64,000 nucleotides of DNA from Roseomonas sp. KE2513 (GCF_016107305.1 NZ_RCVR01000006.1:62001-126000), one strand, 5' to 3'. Counted from the stretch's first letter, positions 24,623 through 34,377 are shown. Translations and numbers: made by a program. The notes: generated from the sequence alone by a model not told the origin.

Positions 24623-26564
24623 AGGGCTGCGGGCGCGCGTGGTCGAGCGATGCGTGCCAGGCCTGGAACATCAGCAGGTTCCAGATGACGCGGTTGAACG
24701 AGTGGTTCCGGTGGAGGAAATCCTCCCAGAGCTTCCGGCAGGCGCGGACATCGAGCAGGCCGTGGCGGGCCAGCGCCGCCGGGCTCATCAGCGTCTCCGC
24801 CCAGTCGCGCAGCTCGTCGCGCAGCCAGACCTCCACCGGCGCGCCGAAGCCGCGCTTGGGCCGGTCCACCAAGGCGCGCGGCACGTGCCGGTAGAGTAGT
24901 TGCCGCAGCGGGAGCTTGCCCTCCCCGGCCGCGTATTTCGCGGCGGTGGGGAAGCGCCATGACATCTCGATGACGCGGTAGTCGAGCAGGGGGCAGCGCA
25001 CCTCCAGCGAGGTGGACATGCTCGCCCGGTCCACCTTCGCCAGGATGTCGTCGGTAAGGTAGCTCGTGAGGTCGGTGAAGCCCATGCGGTCGATCGGGGT
25101 CGAGCGGCCAAGCAGGTAGCGCGGATCCTCCAGCGGGTTTGGCAGTCCGGCGGGGCTGGCGAGAAACGAATCCGCCTCGAGCGTCTGCGACACGAGCATC
25201 CGGTGGACCTCGTCCGGGTCGCCCGAACCCATCAGGCAGTCGAGCAGCCGCAGCCGGCGCGCCACGCGCATCTGCCCCAGCCGCTCTGCCGCCGGCGCCA
25301 GCCCGCCCGAGACGAGGCTGGCCAAGGCCCGCACCGGCCGCGGCAGGCCCTGCCGCCGCTCCAGCCAGTCGTTCACCGCGGCGTAGCGGGCATAGCCGGC
25401 CAGCAGCTCGTCACCGCCATCCCCGGAGAGCGCGACCGTCACTTGGCGGCGCGCGAGCCGGCAAAGCAAGGTTGTGGGCACGATCGAGTCGTCGGCCAGC
25501 GGCTCGTCGCAGACCTCGGCGATGTCGCGGATCATGTCCTGGATGTCGGCGGCGCCGAGATAGGCCTCCTCGTGCTGCGTCCCGAGATGCTCGGCCACGG
25601 CGCGCGCGTGCGGCGCCTCGTCCCATTCGCGCACGTTGAAGCCGATGGCGAAGCTGTGCACCGCGCCGGCCGAACCCTTGGCCATCAGCGCCGTGACAAG
25701 GCTCGAGTCGATGCCGCCTGAGAGGAAGGAGCCCACGGGCACGTCGGCGACCATGCGGAGCGCGACCGAGTCCCGCAGCAGCGCCTCGAACTCCTCCTGC
25801 TGGGCCGGGCGGCCGGCGGCCTGGGCGTCCAGCCCGTTTTCCGCGACGCCGCGGAGGTCCCAGTAAGGGCTGGGCTCCGGGGACTCTCGGCGCCCCGCCG
25901 CCCGAGCGTCGAGGCGCAGGATATGCCCGCCGGGCAGTTTGGAGAGGCCAGCGAAGATCGTCCGCCGCCCGACGACGTAGCCGATCTGGAGAAAGCCCGA
26001 GAGTGCCTCGGTCGAAAGGCGGCCGTCGAAGGCGGGATGGGCCCGCAGCGCCTTCAGCTCGGAGCCGAAGAGGAAGTGGCCACCCATCCAGCCGTAATAC
26101 ATGGGCTTCTTACCGATCCGGTCGCGCGCGAGGGAGAGAGAGTTCTCCCGCCGGTCCCAGACGGCGATGGCGAACATGCCGTTGGCACGCCCCAGCGCCC
26201 GCTCGATCCCCCACTCGTCAATGGCTTCGACCAGCACCTCCGTGTCGGAGTGCCCGCGCCAGGGATGCCCGCCGCGTGCCGCGTCGATCTCGGCGCGAAG
26301 TTCGGCAAAGTTGTAGATCTCGCCATTCATCATAGCGACGAAGCGCCCGTCGGCCGAGGCCATCGGCTGGTGGCCGGCGGGGGAGAGGTCGATGATGGAG
26401 AGGCGGCGGAAGCCGAAGGCGATGCCGCTCTCCGCATCGATCCAGGTACCGTGATCGTCTGGCCCGCGATGCGTGAGCCGGTCGCGCATCGCTTCGACGA
26501 TCCCGCGGGCAGCGGCCGCGCTGCCGAAGTGTGCCGGCGACCAGAAGCCGGTCAGTCCGCACAT
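24549..26564 (-). CDS. asnB: Asparagine synthase (glutamine-hydrolysing)-type amidotransferase
   Basis: This 671-residue protein has an N-terminal class II glutaminase with Cys2 nucleophile (MCGLTGFWSP), RLTHRGPDDHG and MMNGEIYNFAELR, then a synthetase domain with the pyrophosphate loop SFLSGGIDSSLVTALM (about 265-280) and DELLAGYARY. In polysaccharide loci such proteins amidate sugar carboxyls or act in an exosortase-linked context; a housekeeping asparagine synthase is also possible. The C-terminal tail of about 25 residues is encoded antisense to the end of the GT4 gene. Confidence 0.9.
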   Translation of the reverse strand: MCGLTGFWSPAHFGSAAAARGIVEAMRDRLTHRGPDDHGTWIDAESGIAFGFRRLSIIDLSPAGHQPMASADGRFVAMMNGEIYNFAELRAEIDAARGGHPWRGHSDTEVLVEAIDEWGIERALGRANGMFAIAVWDRRENSLSLARDRIGKKPMYYGWMGGHFLFGSELKALRAHPAFDGRLSTEALSGFLQIGYVVGRRTIFAGLSKLPGGHILRLDARAAGRRESPEPSPYWDLRGVAENGLDAQAAGRPAQQEEFEALLRDSVALRMVADVPVGSFLSGGIDSSLVTALMAKGSAGAVHSFAIGFNVREWDEAPHARAVAEHLGTQHEEAYLGAADIQDMIRDIAEVCDEPLADDSIVPTTLLCRLARRQVTVALSGDGGDELLAGYARYAAVNDWLERRQGLPRPVRALASLVSGGLAPAAERLGQMRVARRLRLLDCLMGSGDPDEVHRMLVSQTLEADSFLASPAGLPNPLEDPRYLLGRSTPIDRMGFTDLTSYLTDDILAKVDRASMSTSLEVRCPLLDYRVIEMSWRFPTAAKYAAGEGKLPLRQLLYRHVPRALVDRPKRGFGAPVEVWLRDELRDWAETLMSPAALARHGLLDVRACRKLWEDFLHRNHSFNRVIWNLLMFQAWHASLDHARPQPFSGQEPWQPDATDARAAADRFVPN

Positions 26565-26997
26565 TCAGGCCGTCCCCCCGCGATCGACCGTCCCGCGGCC
26601 CACTGATGGAAGCCTACCGGCAGGCATCGGCCGCGACCATCCCGGTCACGATCAAGCCGTCCGGAACTGGTCCGCCGCAAGCCCTGCGCCGTCGTCACTG
26701 TGGGGGTGCCGCCGGCCCTCTGCCGTGTCGGCAAGGGGCGGAGCCTGGGAGCCATCCCGCACTGCCATCGGTCGCCCAGCGGTCTCCCTGCCTTTCGCCA
26801 GTTCTCTCGGTCACGTCGCGGCTCGACCTCCCGGCGGCAACCTGTGGACTTCTCATAGGCAGGGATTAGCAACTAAACCTTATCGTAAAGACAGTGTGCG
26901 TTGTAACTTCTCGGCGATAAATGGCCTGGAGCGGCTCGCCCGGCGGTTTCCGATCACGACAGCGTCGATTCATATCCGCTCCGGTCATCCGGTATAG
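26565..26997. other. Divergent intergenic region, amidotransferase / GT39
   Basis: These 433 bases hold no convincing gene. The left two thirds are GC-rich. The segment 26,860-26,990 is AT-richer and should hold the divergent promoters, but I see no clear pair of hexamers. No strong hairpin was found. Confidence 0.5.
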
Positions 26998-28557
26998 ATG
27001 CCGAAGCGCCAGACGACCTACAGCAAGCCTTGCGCGCCGCGCAGAGCGGGAAGCGGCAGAGCAGAGGGATTTTCCTTGGCAATAGCGAGCAGGGCACGCC
27101 GGCACGACACCGGCCTTGGAGGGGCGCGCCTTCTTCTCGCCGGCATCGTCCTCGTCGCGCTGGGCGTCCGGTTCTGGCATCTTACATCTTCGTCACTTTG
27201 GGTGGACGAGGGTTTCAGCGTCCAGGTCGCGGTGCTCGACCGGGCACGCGCCATGGAACTGATCATGGCGGACACCCACCCTCCCCTCTACTACCTGGCG
27301 CTGCTCGCCTGGACCTCGGTCTTCGGAGCCGGGGAATTCGCCCTGCGCTCGCTCAGCGTCCTTTTCGGCGTGCTGACGATCCCCGTGCTGTTCTCGATCG
27401 GCCGGATGCTGGTCGGCCTCCGCGTCGGGCTGCTCGCGGCCGCGCTGCTCGCCACCTCCGCCCTGCATGTGCAGTACAGCACCGAGGTGCGGATGTACTC
27501 GCTGCTGCCGCTCCTTGCCTCAGTCGCCCTCTGGGGTGCCGTGAGGTTCGCGACGGCGCCCGAGGAGCGGGGGGCGCGGCTCAAGGGCGCCTTCGTCTTC
27601 GTGCTCGGCTCCACCCTCGCGCTCTGGACGCAGATGGCTGGCCTTTTCGTCATCCCCTCGGCGTCGCTGATCATGCTGGTGGGCTGGTGGCTCGGCGGGC
27701 GCGGGCGGGCGGCGGGCCTCACCTGGCTCCTTGCCAATGTCGTGCTCCTCGGCATCCTCGCGGCCTCGGTCCCCGTCCTCTCGGTGCTGATGGCGAACGC
27801 GAAGGGGCTCGTCGCCTGGCTGCCGCCGCCGACGCCGCGCGTCATCGCGGAGACGATCGGGCCGATGCTGGCGCAGAAGCTCAACGCAATCCTCTCCGTC
27901 CGCCTCACCACGGTGGCGGCGGCGGGCTTCGCCCTCGTCGCGGCGCTCGGGCTCTGGGCCGCGCGGCGGAACCCTCGCTTCCTCGCCTTCGCGATCCTCG
28001 CGGGCGTGCTGCCCTTCGTGCTGACCATCGCCGTCAGCTTTGCCGTGGCGCCGATCTTCGTGACGAGGATCCATCTCTGGTCGCTGCTGCCGCTCTACCT
28101 TCTGATCGCCGCGGCGATGGTGGCCTATGGCGGGCGGGTGGCGGGCTTCGTACTCGTCGGCTTCGTCATGGCCGCTCAGGCCGCCGGCCTCTATGCCTAC
28201 CACGCCGAGTGGAGCCGGCCTGACTGGCGGAGCGCCGTCGCGCTCATCGCAGCCTCCGCCGGGCCGGGGGACGTGATCGTCACGCCGCCGCCGCCCGGCG
28301 TCGATGCTGTCATCGGCTATTACGCCGCCCCGCTGCGGCGCCTCGTCAGGCCGGTAGGGGAGAAGGAGCAACTGCCGGATCTCGTGGCGGCCGCGGAGGG
28401 GAAGCGCGTATGGGCCGTATCGAGCCCCTGGCACGACCGGGTCGAACCTGCCGCGCTGGCGGAGGCCCTTGGGCGGGGACACCGCGCGGACGCGGCTGTT
28501 TCCTTCCCGCTCGTCACCGTCCAGCTCTGGCATCCCCCGCGCGCGGAGCGGCGCTGA
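26998..28557 (+). CDS. Glycosyltransferase family 39 (PMT/ArnT-like) integral membrane protein
   Basis: This 519-residue protein has a first-loop catalytic acidic motif, SLWVDEGFSVQVAVL, and THPPLYYLALLAW, both hallmarks of GT-C enzymes, then about ten membrane helices and a C-terminal periplasmic segment. GT-C enzymes use polyprenyl-phosphate sugars as donors at the periplasmic face. An in-frame TTG at 27076 preceded by GAGGGA would remove 26 basic residues and is a plausible true start. It is likely transcribed alone between divergent and convergent neighbours. Confidence 0.87.
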   Translation: MPKRQTTYSKPCAPRRAGSGRAEGFSLAIASRARRHDTGLGGARLLLAGIVLVALGVRFWHLTSSSLWVDEGFSVQVAVLDRARAMELIMADTHPPLYYLALLAWTSVFGAGEFALRSLSVLFGVLTIPVLFSIGRMLVGLRVGLLAAALLATSALHVQYSTEVRMYSLLPLLASVALWGAVRFATAPEERGARLKGAFVFVLGSTLALWTQMAGLFVIPSASLIMLVGWWLGGRGRAAGLTWLLANVVLLGILAASVPVLSVLMANAKGLVAWLPPPTPRVIAETIGPMLAQKLNAILSVRLTTVAAAGFALVAALGLWAARRNPRFLAFAILAGVLPFVLTIAVSFAVAPIFVTRIHLWSLLPLYLLIAAAMVAYGGRVAGFVLVGFVMAAQAAGLYAYHAEWSRPDWRSAVALIAASAGPGDVIVTPPPPGVDAVIGYYAAPLRRLVRPVGEKEQLPDLVAAAEGKRVWAVSSPWHDRVEPAALAEALGRGHRADAAVSFPLVTVQLWHPPRAERR

Positions 28558-28569
28558 GGGGCTGCGCCC

Positions 28570-29784
28570 TCAGGCCGCGCTGCCGCGCTGGTCTCCTTCC
28601 CGGCGCGACCGAAGCCGGCCGCGCGCCCGGCGGAGGCGCTGAAGCCGGGTCTGCAAGGTGATTCCCGCCACGCGGCGGACGGTCCGCACGAAGGCGGCCC
28701 GGGGCAGCAGCATCGTCAGTTCACGAAGGCGGCGGTGGTAAAACATCCGGGTGCCCACCGCGACGAGCTTCTCCTCTATCTCCGCCGCCTCTTCCGGGCT
28801 GAGACGGTGCCAGTTGGCCGTCAACGTTGTGCGGATGAAGCGGCAGTCGGCACCCTCCAGCAGGTAGGGCCGGTAGCTCGCGGACTCCAGCAGCTTGGCG
28901 GCGACGGCGACCTCGAGATAGGCGCGCTCCTCCGGCGTGAGGTCAGCGGAGGCGATCCGGAGAAGGTCGGTGACGCCTGCCGCCGCCCGGTACTGCGCCA
29001 GCCGCTCGGGCGGGAAGTCGAGGTCGGGCCGCCCGGCCCGGCGGCGCACCGCCGAGATGGCGGCAAGCTGCGAGGCGAGCGCGCCGATGCGCCCGTTATG
29101 GACGGACCCGCTGGTAATGCTGCCCGTGTGGAAGCGGTAGTCGCCGAGCAGGTCCGGCGGGTTGTGAAGGCGGCCGCGCTCCTGCAGCCGCCAGTAGAGG
29201 TCCGTATCCTCGGCATGCATGACGTAGCGATAGCCCCCCACCGCCACCAGCGCCTCGCGCCGGACCATCAGGAAGGGGTGCATGAGATAGGGCTCGCGCG
29301 AGGGGAAGCTGCGCGGGTCAGCCAGCTCTGGCGGCGGCGGGCGGGAGAAGCTGCCATGCGCGGCGGTATGGTTGCCCCACTCGTCCACGTGGCGGGCCAC
29401 CGCGCCGACCGCGATGAGGTCCGGGTCTGCTTCCAGGTAGGCGAGCTGCACTTCGAAGCGGTTGGGATAGGCGAGGTCGTCGGCGTCGTGCCGCGCGACA
29501 TAGGGCGCGGTGCAGCGGGCGAGGCCGATGTTCAGCGTGTCCACGATACCGCTGTTGCCGGGCTTCTGGATGTGCTGGACTCGCGAGTCCGCCGCCGCGA
29601 TGGCCGCGACGATCTCCGAGGTCCGGTCGCTGGAGCCGTCATCGATGACGAGGATGCGGATCGACCGGACCGTCTGGTCCTGGATGGACCGCACGGAGGA
29701 TTCGATCGTGCCCTCGCTGTTGTAGGCGGGAATCAGGACGTCGATCAGGGCCTGGCCGTCTGCGGGCATCATCAATTCCTTCAC
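28570..29784 (-). CDS. Glycosyltransferase family 2
   Basis: This 404-residue protein has a GT-A fold: IDVLIPAYNSEGTIESSVRS, LVIDDGSSDRTSEIVA, the metal-binding acidic motif ARHDADDLAYPNRF (about 95-110) and a later HAEDTDLYWRL acceptor-site motif. The C-terminal 180 residues are helical and less recognisable. It is predicted to transfer a sugar during repeat-unit synthesis. It lies 18 bases downstream of the flippase gene on the same strand, so the pair is likely co-transcribed. Confidence 0.9.
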   Translation of the reverse strand: MKELMMPADGQALIDVLIPAYNSEGTIESSVRSIQDQTVRSIRILVIDDGSSDRTSEIVAAIAAADSRVQHIQKPGNSGIVDTLNIGLARCTAPYVARHDADDLAYPNRFEVQLAYLEADPDLIAVGAVARHVDEWGNHTAAHGSFSRPPPPELADPRSFPSREPYLMHPFLMVRREALVAVGGYRYVMHAEDTDLYWRLQERGRLHNPPDLLGDYRFHTGSITSGSVHNGRIGALASQLAAISAVRRRAGRPDLDFPPERLAQYRAAAGVTDLLRIASADLTPEERAYLEVAVAAKLLESASYRPYLLEGADCRFIRTTLTANWHRLSPEEAAEIEEKLVAVGTRMFYHRRLRELTMLLPRAAFVRTVRRVAGITLQTRLQRLRRARGRLRSRREGDQRGSAA

Positions 29785-29802
29785 TTGGCCTTTAACTCGG
29801 CC

Positions 29803-31272
29803 TCAGGCCTGGGGCGCCACAACGGCGGCGCGCGGCCGGCGCAGCAGCTTCGAGAGGAGACGGGCGCCCTCCTCGAAGAGGGGGTGGCGCAGCGCCCAGA
29901 GGAGGGCGACCCAGGCCAGGCCGCCGGCCGCCACGCCCGCGATGACCACCGGCAGCGGCGCCTGGGGCGACCACCCGTAGAACTGCATGACAAGGGCGGC
30001 CGGCAGCACGGCGGCGGCCACCAGCAGGAGGCTGCGGCCGTAGATCGGCACGTAATCCGCCCATCGCGTCTCTGTCATGCGCTCGAGATGCGGACGGTAG
30101 ACGAGGTACATGATCACCGCCTCCAACACCTTCGTCGCCGCCGCGGCCTCGAGGCTGACGAGGCAGCCGATGGCAAAAAGCGCGAGCGAGGCGGGCGCGC
30201 GGATCATCTCCAGCCGCGTCTGGCGCGCTGTCTCGTTGGAGATGACGAAGATGTCATAGGCCACCATGATCGGCACGAAGAGGGCGGCCGAGAGCGAGAG
30301 GATGCTCAGCGGCATGACCGCGTCGAGCCACTTCTCGCCGAAGAGGGCGAGGACCAGGGGCCCGGAGACGACGCCGATGCCGACGAAGACCGGCCAGAGG
30401 AAGCCTGTCAGCACCTGCGTAAGCCGCAGGTAGCTGTGGCGCAGTGAGATCCCCTGCCGCTTCTGCTCCGCGAAGTCCACGAAGAGCACGCGCAGGACGA
30501 TGATCTGGATATTCTCCCACAGCACGCCCGTCAGGCTCGTCGCGCGGGAATAGATGCCGAAGGCGGCGAGGCCGAGGAACTTCGCGAGCACGAGGTCCGC
30601 CATCCTGCCCTGCAGCCCGTTGATGGCGGAGATGGCGAGCACCTGCGTTCCGAAGCGCACCACATCCCGCCATCCCTGCAACCCCAGCGAGAGGACGATG
30701 GAGTCCCGCGCGAAGAGGTTGTTCAGGACGGCCGCGGCGAGGGCGCTGATCACCTGCCCATAGGCGAGGCTCATGTAGCCGTGGCCCGCATAGGCGAAGG
30801 CAAGCGTCGCCGCGTTCGCGAGCGAGTAGCGGAAGACATTGACGATGGCGACGAGCCGGAACTCCCCGCGCCGCTCGATGGAGGCGGAGGGGATGAAGTC
30901 GAAGATCCCGATCAGCGGCAGAATCGCCATGACACGGAGAAGGTCCTCCACGCCCGGTTCCTTCAGCAGCGCGCCGCCTAGGAGGCTGAGGAGGAGGATG
31001 GCGAGCGACACCGCAACGGCGAGGACGCCATTGATCGTGAACAGCGTGCGCTTCAGAGGCTGCGTCAGCTCCGCCGCACGGATGAGATAGGAGCCGAGCC
31101 CGAAGGAGCGGACGATCGAGAGCAGGCCCACGATCGAGAGCGCGATGGCGAAGATGCCCATCTCGTAGGGGCCGAGCAGCCGCGCGATGAGGATCGAGAC
31201 GACGAACTGGAGGACGAACAGGGTGCCCTGCGCCATCGTCATCCACGCAAAGCCCTGTCTTATCGACGCCAC
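29803..31272 (-). CDS. Lipopolysaccharide/oligosaccharide flippase (Wzx-type, MOP superfamily)
   Basis: From GTG 31272 the protein is 489 residues with about 12-14 hydrophobic helices. The conserved N-terminus GFAWMTMAQGTLFVLQFVVS, then LIARLLGPYEMGIFAIALS and YGQVISALAAAVLNN, are typical of polysaccharide-export flippases. It would flip undecaprenyl-linked repeat units across the inner membrane. The GTG is supported by an AAGGA site 8 bases upstream; ATG 31383 and longer frames lack family similarity. It is followed by the GT2 gene. Confidence 0.9.
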   Translation of the reverse strand: MASIRQGFAWMTMAQGTLFVLQFVVSILIARLLGPYEMGIFAIALSIVGLLSIVRSFGLGSYLIRAAELTQPLKRTLFTINGVLAVAVSLAILLLSLLGGALLKEPGVEDLLRVMAILPLIGIFDFIPSASIERRGEFRLVAIVNVFRYSLANAATLAFAYAGHGYMSLAYGQVISALAAAVLNNLFARDSIVLSLGLQGWRDVVRFGTQVLAISAINGLQGRMADLVLAKFLGLAAFGIYSRATSLTGVLWENIQIIVLRVLFVDFAEQKRQGISLRHSYLRLTQVLTGFLWPVFVGIGVVSGPLVLALFGEKWLDAVMPLSILSLSAALFVPIMVAYDIFVISNETARQTRLEMIRAPASLALFAIGCLVSLEAAAATKVLEAVIMYLVYRPHLERMTETRWADYVPIYGRSLLLVAAAVLPAALVMQFYGWSPQAPLPVVIAGVAAGGLAWVALLWALRHPLFEEGARLLSKLLRRPRAAVVAPQA

Positions 31273-31426
31273 GCGCTGGTTCCTTGCGAGCCGATCGCTC
31301 TCGTCATGCGGTTGGCCAAGCGGCGGCCGTGCTGGCGTCCCCTCTCCGGCACTCCTGGCGGATACGCCGACAACGAACGCCATCGCAACGGTCGCGTCAC
31401 AGTTACCACCCGGCCTTGCTCGGAAA

Positions 31427-31447
31427 CGTGATCGCCGCGCGATCACG
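31427..31447. promoter_or_regulatory. Inverted repeat in the flippase upstream region
   Basis: Perfect 9-base arms CGTGATCGC and GCGATCACG flank CGC. The site lies 155 bases upstream of the flippase start and 347 bases upstream of the divergent gene. Possible operator. Confidence 0.35.
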
Positions 31448-31687
31448 GGCCGGCGGTGCGGTCGTTTACCGCAAACCTGTAAGCGCTCAAAGTTCGTGCT
31501 GCACACAGGATCATGATCGCCTGGCCTCGTCGGCACGGCCGAAGAAGCTTGCGGATCAAGGCGGATGCGCGGCAAGGCCTCGCCGGGAAGGGTGGCCCCG
31601 CAGGAACGATGACAGGGATGTGAGCGCGATGCCATGCAGGGCGCGTGCAAAGCCGTTTGCCATCGGTGATGTGACCTGCCGCGGCGT

Positions 31688-31715
31688 TTGCAGCGCAGCG
31701 AACGCTTGCTAATGT
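31688..31715 (+). promoter_or_regulatory. Candidate promoter for the 31,794 operon
   Basis: TTGCAG (31688-31693) and TAATGT (31710-31715) have a 16-base spacer and lie 78 bases upstream of the GTG start of the first gene of the plus-strand polysaccharide operon. Only moderately like consensus. Confidence 0.35.
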
Positions 31716-31793
31716 AGAACGAAGGGCCGCCTGCCACCCGGTAGTCGAGGTGCATTCTGTCTCGTTCCGTGGCCCAACAGACAGGATTCGCCG

Positions 31794-33530
31794 GTGGGTA
31801 GATCGTCTAAAGCCTTACGCCCGCTCGCCATGGTCGCCAGCCTCGTGGTGCTGGCGTGGTTCATCCTCCCTGTCCTGCACGCCACCTATACGGAAGGCTT
31901 CGAGCCGAGCATCGGCATCAATGCCCTTGGTCTTCGTTCTGGGCAGCTGCAGGACATCGATCTTCTCTATCCCTTCAGCGGCCGCTTCTTCCTCGTCACG
32001 CGGCTGGGAAGCACGGCCGTGATCGCGGGGCTGGGTGCGCTCGATCATCTTCCCACGCTCGTGAATTTCCGGCTGGTGATGCTCGCGTCGCTGGTGCTGC
32101 TCGTCGGCGCCGTCGTCTATCTTCTCGCGCGGGTCTATCGCGTCCCGCCGGCCTTCGGCGCGCTCGCCTGCCTGCTCTTCCCCCCGATCTTCGAATCCGC
32201 CTACCTCTTCAACGACAACGTTCTCTCGGCGGGCCTCACCACTCTCGCCATCGCGGTGTTCTGGACGCGGCTGTCGCTTCCCGCAACGGCGGTCGCGGCC
32301 GTGCTCATGGGGCTCGCCGCGGCCACGCGGCCGGACGCGCTCTTCGTCCTTCCGGCCTTCGCGGTGCTCATGTGGTTCGAGTTGCCGAGCTGGCGGGCCC
32401 GCTTCGCGCACGCCCTTCTCGCGGCGCCGCTGATCGCCCTCATCCCGCTCGGGGTCTACGCCGCCTTCGGCCTCAACTACCTTGAGATCTTCTCCGTCGC
32501 CTCGCGCGCCATTGCGCTTTGGGACCGGCAGGAGGGCTTCGTCTCGCTGCTGCGCCACGCGGTCTATGGCTTGGCCCTGCCCGGAATGATCCTCCTGCCG
32601 CTCGGCCTCGCCTCCTTCCTCGCCCAGCGGCGCTGGCGGGAGGTGCTGCTCTGCATCCTCGTCCCGCTCATCTATCTCGCGGCCTATGGGCGCTCCCTCT
32701 ACGAGCTGCGCTACCTCCTGCCGCTCGCGCCCTTCATCGCCATCGCCATCGTCGAGGGAGGGCGCGCGGTGCTGCGCGCCCGCGGCCTGCCCCGCATGGT
32801 GCTCTCCGCGGCGCTCGCGGTCGCCGTCCTTGCCCTCCTCGCGCCGCCGGTCCGGGTGCCCTCCTGGCAGATCGCGCGGCTGGGCGTGGACAATGACGGG
32901 CCGCGGCCGCTCATCGGCAGGATCTGGTCGCCGCTCATCTGGACGCGCTGGCTCGACGACCTCAATGGCGGGATCGCCGCCATCGATCAGGCCATCGAAC
33001 GCGATGCGCAGGGCGGGCCGCCCAAGGTCTTCGTCTCCACCTACTGGAACTCCGATCGCCTGCTGGACCTGCTGCTGCTCGAACACGGCTTCGCCCCGCG
33101 GCACGAGGGATTGCCTGAGGCCTGCCGCAGCGTCGCCGAGGTTTTCGCGCGCGGGGGGACGACAGTGCTGCACGTGCGCACGCATCTTCCCTTCGTGCCG
33201 GGCCAGCGCGAGGCCGTGAACTGGCAGGAAGGCGGGCTGCCCTGCCTGCGCGACGCCGGCCTCGCCGATGCCACGGCGCTCGTGCTCGGCTGGCGCCCGG
33301 CCGCGCATTCCCCCGCGGGCACCGGGCGCGAGGAGGGCGTGACGGAGGTCTTCCGGCCGCCCGGCGATATCGTGCCGGACTGGGCGGACCCTGCGCTGCG
33401 GCGTCAGGTCTACCTCATCGCGCAGGCGCCCGTAGCGGCGGTGGCGAGATACCTCAACGCGCCGGTGACGCCGGCCGAGAGGAAGGTGGCGGAGGACCTG
33501 TTCCTCGCGCGCACCCGGTTGCTGCAGTAG
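31794..33530 (+). CDS. Large integral membrane protein, GT-C-like, with C-terminal soluble domain
   Basis: This 578-residue protein starts at GTG 31794 (AGGA site upstream). About residues 10-355 form roughly ten membrane helices with an early periplasmic loop (EGFEPSIGINALGLRSGQLQ) and ATRPDALFVLPAFAVLMWFE, resembling GT39/GT87-type membrane glycosyltransferases. About 360-578 is a soluble, probably periplasmic, domain with no family I recognise. It is the first gene of the plus-strand operon, 73 bases before the nucleotidyltransferase. A catalytic role is inferred from fold-like features and neighbours only. Confidence 0.72.
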   Translation: MGRSSKALRPLAMVASLVVLAWFILPVLHATYTEGFEPSIGINALGLRSGQLQDIDLLYPFSGRFFLVTRLGSTAVIAGLGALDHLPTLVNFRLVMLASLVLLVGAVVYLLARVYRVPPAFGALACLLFPPIFESAYLFNDNVLSAGLTTLAIAVFWTRLSLPATAVAAVLMGLAAATRPDALFVLPAFAVLMWFELPSWRARFAHALLAAPLIALIPLGVYAAFGLNYLEIFSVASRAIALWDRQEGFVSLLRHAVYGLALPGMILLPLGLASFLAQRRWREVLLCILVPLIYLAAYGRSLYELRYLLPLAPFIAIAIVEGGRAVLRARGLPRMVLSAALAVAVLALLAPPVRVPSWQIARLGVDNDGPRPLIGRIWSPLIWTRWLDDLNGGIAAIDQAIERDAQGGPPKVFVSTYWNSDRLLDLLLLEHGFAPRHEGLPEACRSVAEVFARGGTTVLHVRTHLPFVPGQREAVNWQEGGLPCLRDAGLADATALVLGWRPAAHSPAGTGREEGVTEVFRPPGDIVPDWADPALRRQVYLIAQAPVAAVARYLNAPVTPAERKVAEDLFLARTRLLQ

Positions 33531-33603
33531 CCGTGCGCCCGTCGATGAACGGCAGGGCGCGCGGCGGCCGGTGCGTTGGATCGAGTGCGAGGAGCATCGA
33601 GAG

Positions 33604-34371
33604 ATGACGGCAGGGACGCGCGTGAACCTGGTCATGCCGATGGCGGGGCGTGGCAGCCGCTTTGGCCGGGCGGGCTTCGACCTGCCCAAGCCGCTTCTCC
33701 TGCTGGATGGCGAGCCCTTCTTCTGGTGGGCGACGGAGGCGCTGCGGCGCTGCTTCGACCTCCAGTCGATGAGCTTCGTCGTGCTGGCCGAGCACATCGA
33801 GGCGCACGCGATCGACCGGCAGATCCTGGACCGCTACCCGCAGGCCTCGATCATCGCCTTGCCGGAGGTGACATCGGGCGCGCTGGAAACCGCGGTCGCC
33901 GGCTGCGAGGGCGTGCCGGAGGATGGCTGGCTGGTGGTGAACGACTGCGATCACACCTTCCGCGCGGATCGGCTGGCGGCGGCGCTGCCGGCCATGCCGT
34001 CGGAGACCGCGGGCTTCCTCTGCCACTTCCACGCGACTGCGCCCGCCTATTCCTACGCGGCCTATGACGAGGCGGGCGATCTTCTCCGCACCGTGGAGAA
34101 GGAGGCGATCAGCGACCTCGCCATCGCCGGTGCCTATGGCTTCCGGAATCGTGAGACCTTCCTCGGCCACGCCCGCGCCTATGCCGCGGACTGCCCTTAT
34201 CCCGAGCTTTTCGTCAGCGGGATCTACAACACGATGGTGGCGGCGGGGGAGAAGGTGCGCGGCGTGCTGCTCGACGAGCACCTCTCCTTCGGTACCCCGG
34301 CGGAGTACGAGGCGGCGCTCGCGCGGATCGGGGGCTTCGGTTCCTGGCGCGGCCCCGATGTGCGGGGCTAG
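33604..34371 (+). CDS. Sugar-phosphate nucleotidyltransferase-like protein
   Basis: This 255-residue protein opens with the nucleotide-binding motif NLVMPMAGRGSRFGRAGFD and a conserved Lys (DLPKPLLLLDG), then VVNDCDHTF, where the two Asp probably bind metal, and VEKEAISDLAIAGAYGF. It belongs to the NTP_transferase superfamily that makes NDP-sugars or CDP-polyols/cholines. The start is ATG 33604 with GAGGAG upstream, rather than GTG 33571. It ends 6 bases before the flippase-like/kinase fusion, so the two are very likely functionally linked. Confidence 0.85.
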   Translation: MTAGTRVNLVMPMAGRGSRFGRAGFDLPKPLLLLDGEPFFWWATEALRRCFDLQSMSFVVLAEHIEAHAIDRQILDRYPQASIIALPEVTSGALETAVAGCEGVPEDGWLVVNDCDHTFRADRLAAALPAMPSETAGFLCHFHATAPAYSYAAYDEAGDLLRTVEKEAISDLAIAGAYGFRNRETFLGHARAYAADCPYPELFVSGIYNTMVAAGEKVRGVLLDEHLSFGTPAEYEAALARIGGFGSWRGPDVRG

Positions 34372-34377
34372 ACGGGG

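Larger units (their letters stand above)
31273..31793. other. Divergent intergenic region, flippase / membrane protein
   Basis: These 521 bases contain no gene I can support. They include a perfect inverted repeat at 31427-31447 and a candidate promoter at 31688-31715, listed separately. The rest is unremarkable. Confidence 0.5.

Noticed and set aside
26473-26997. Open frames in the gap before the GT39 gene
   Set aside because: Their translations lack family motifs and ribosome sites, and the region is better explained as divergent regulatory DNA.
28735-30447. A 570-codon plus-strand open frame through the GT2 and flippase genes
   Set aside because: Antisense shadow; both minus-strand genes have clear family motifs and ribosome sites.
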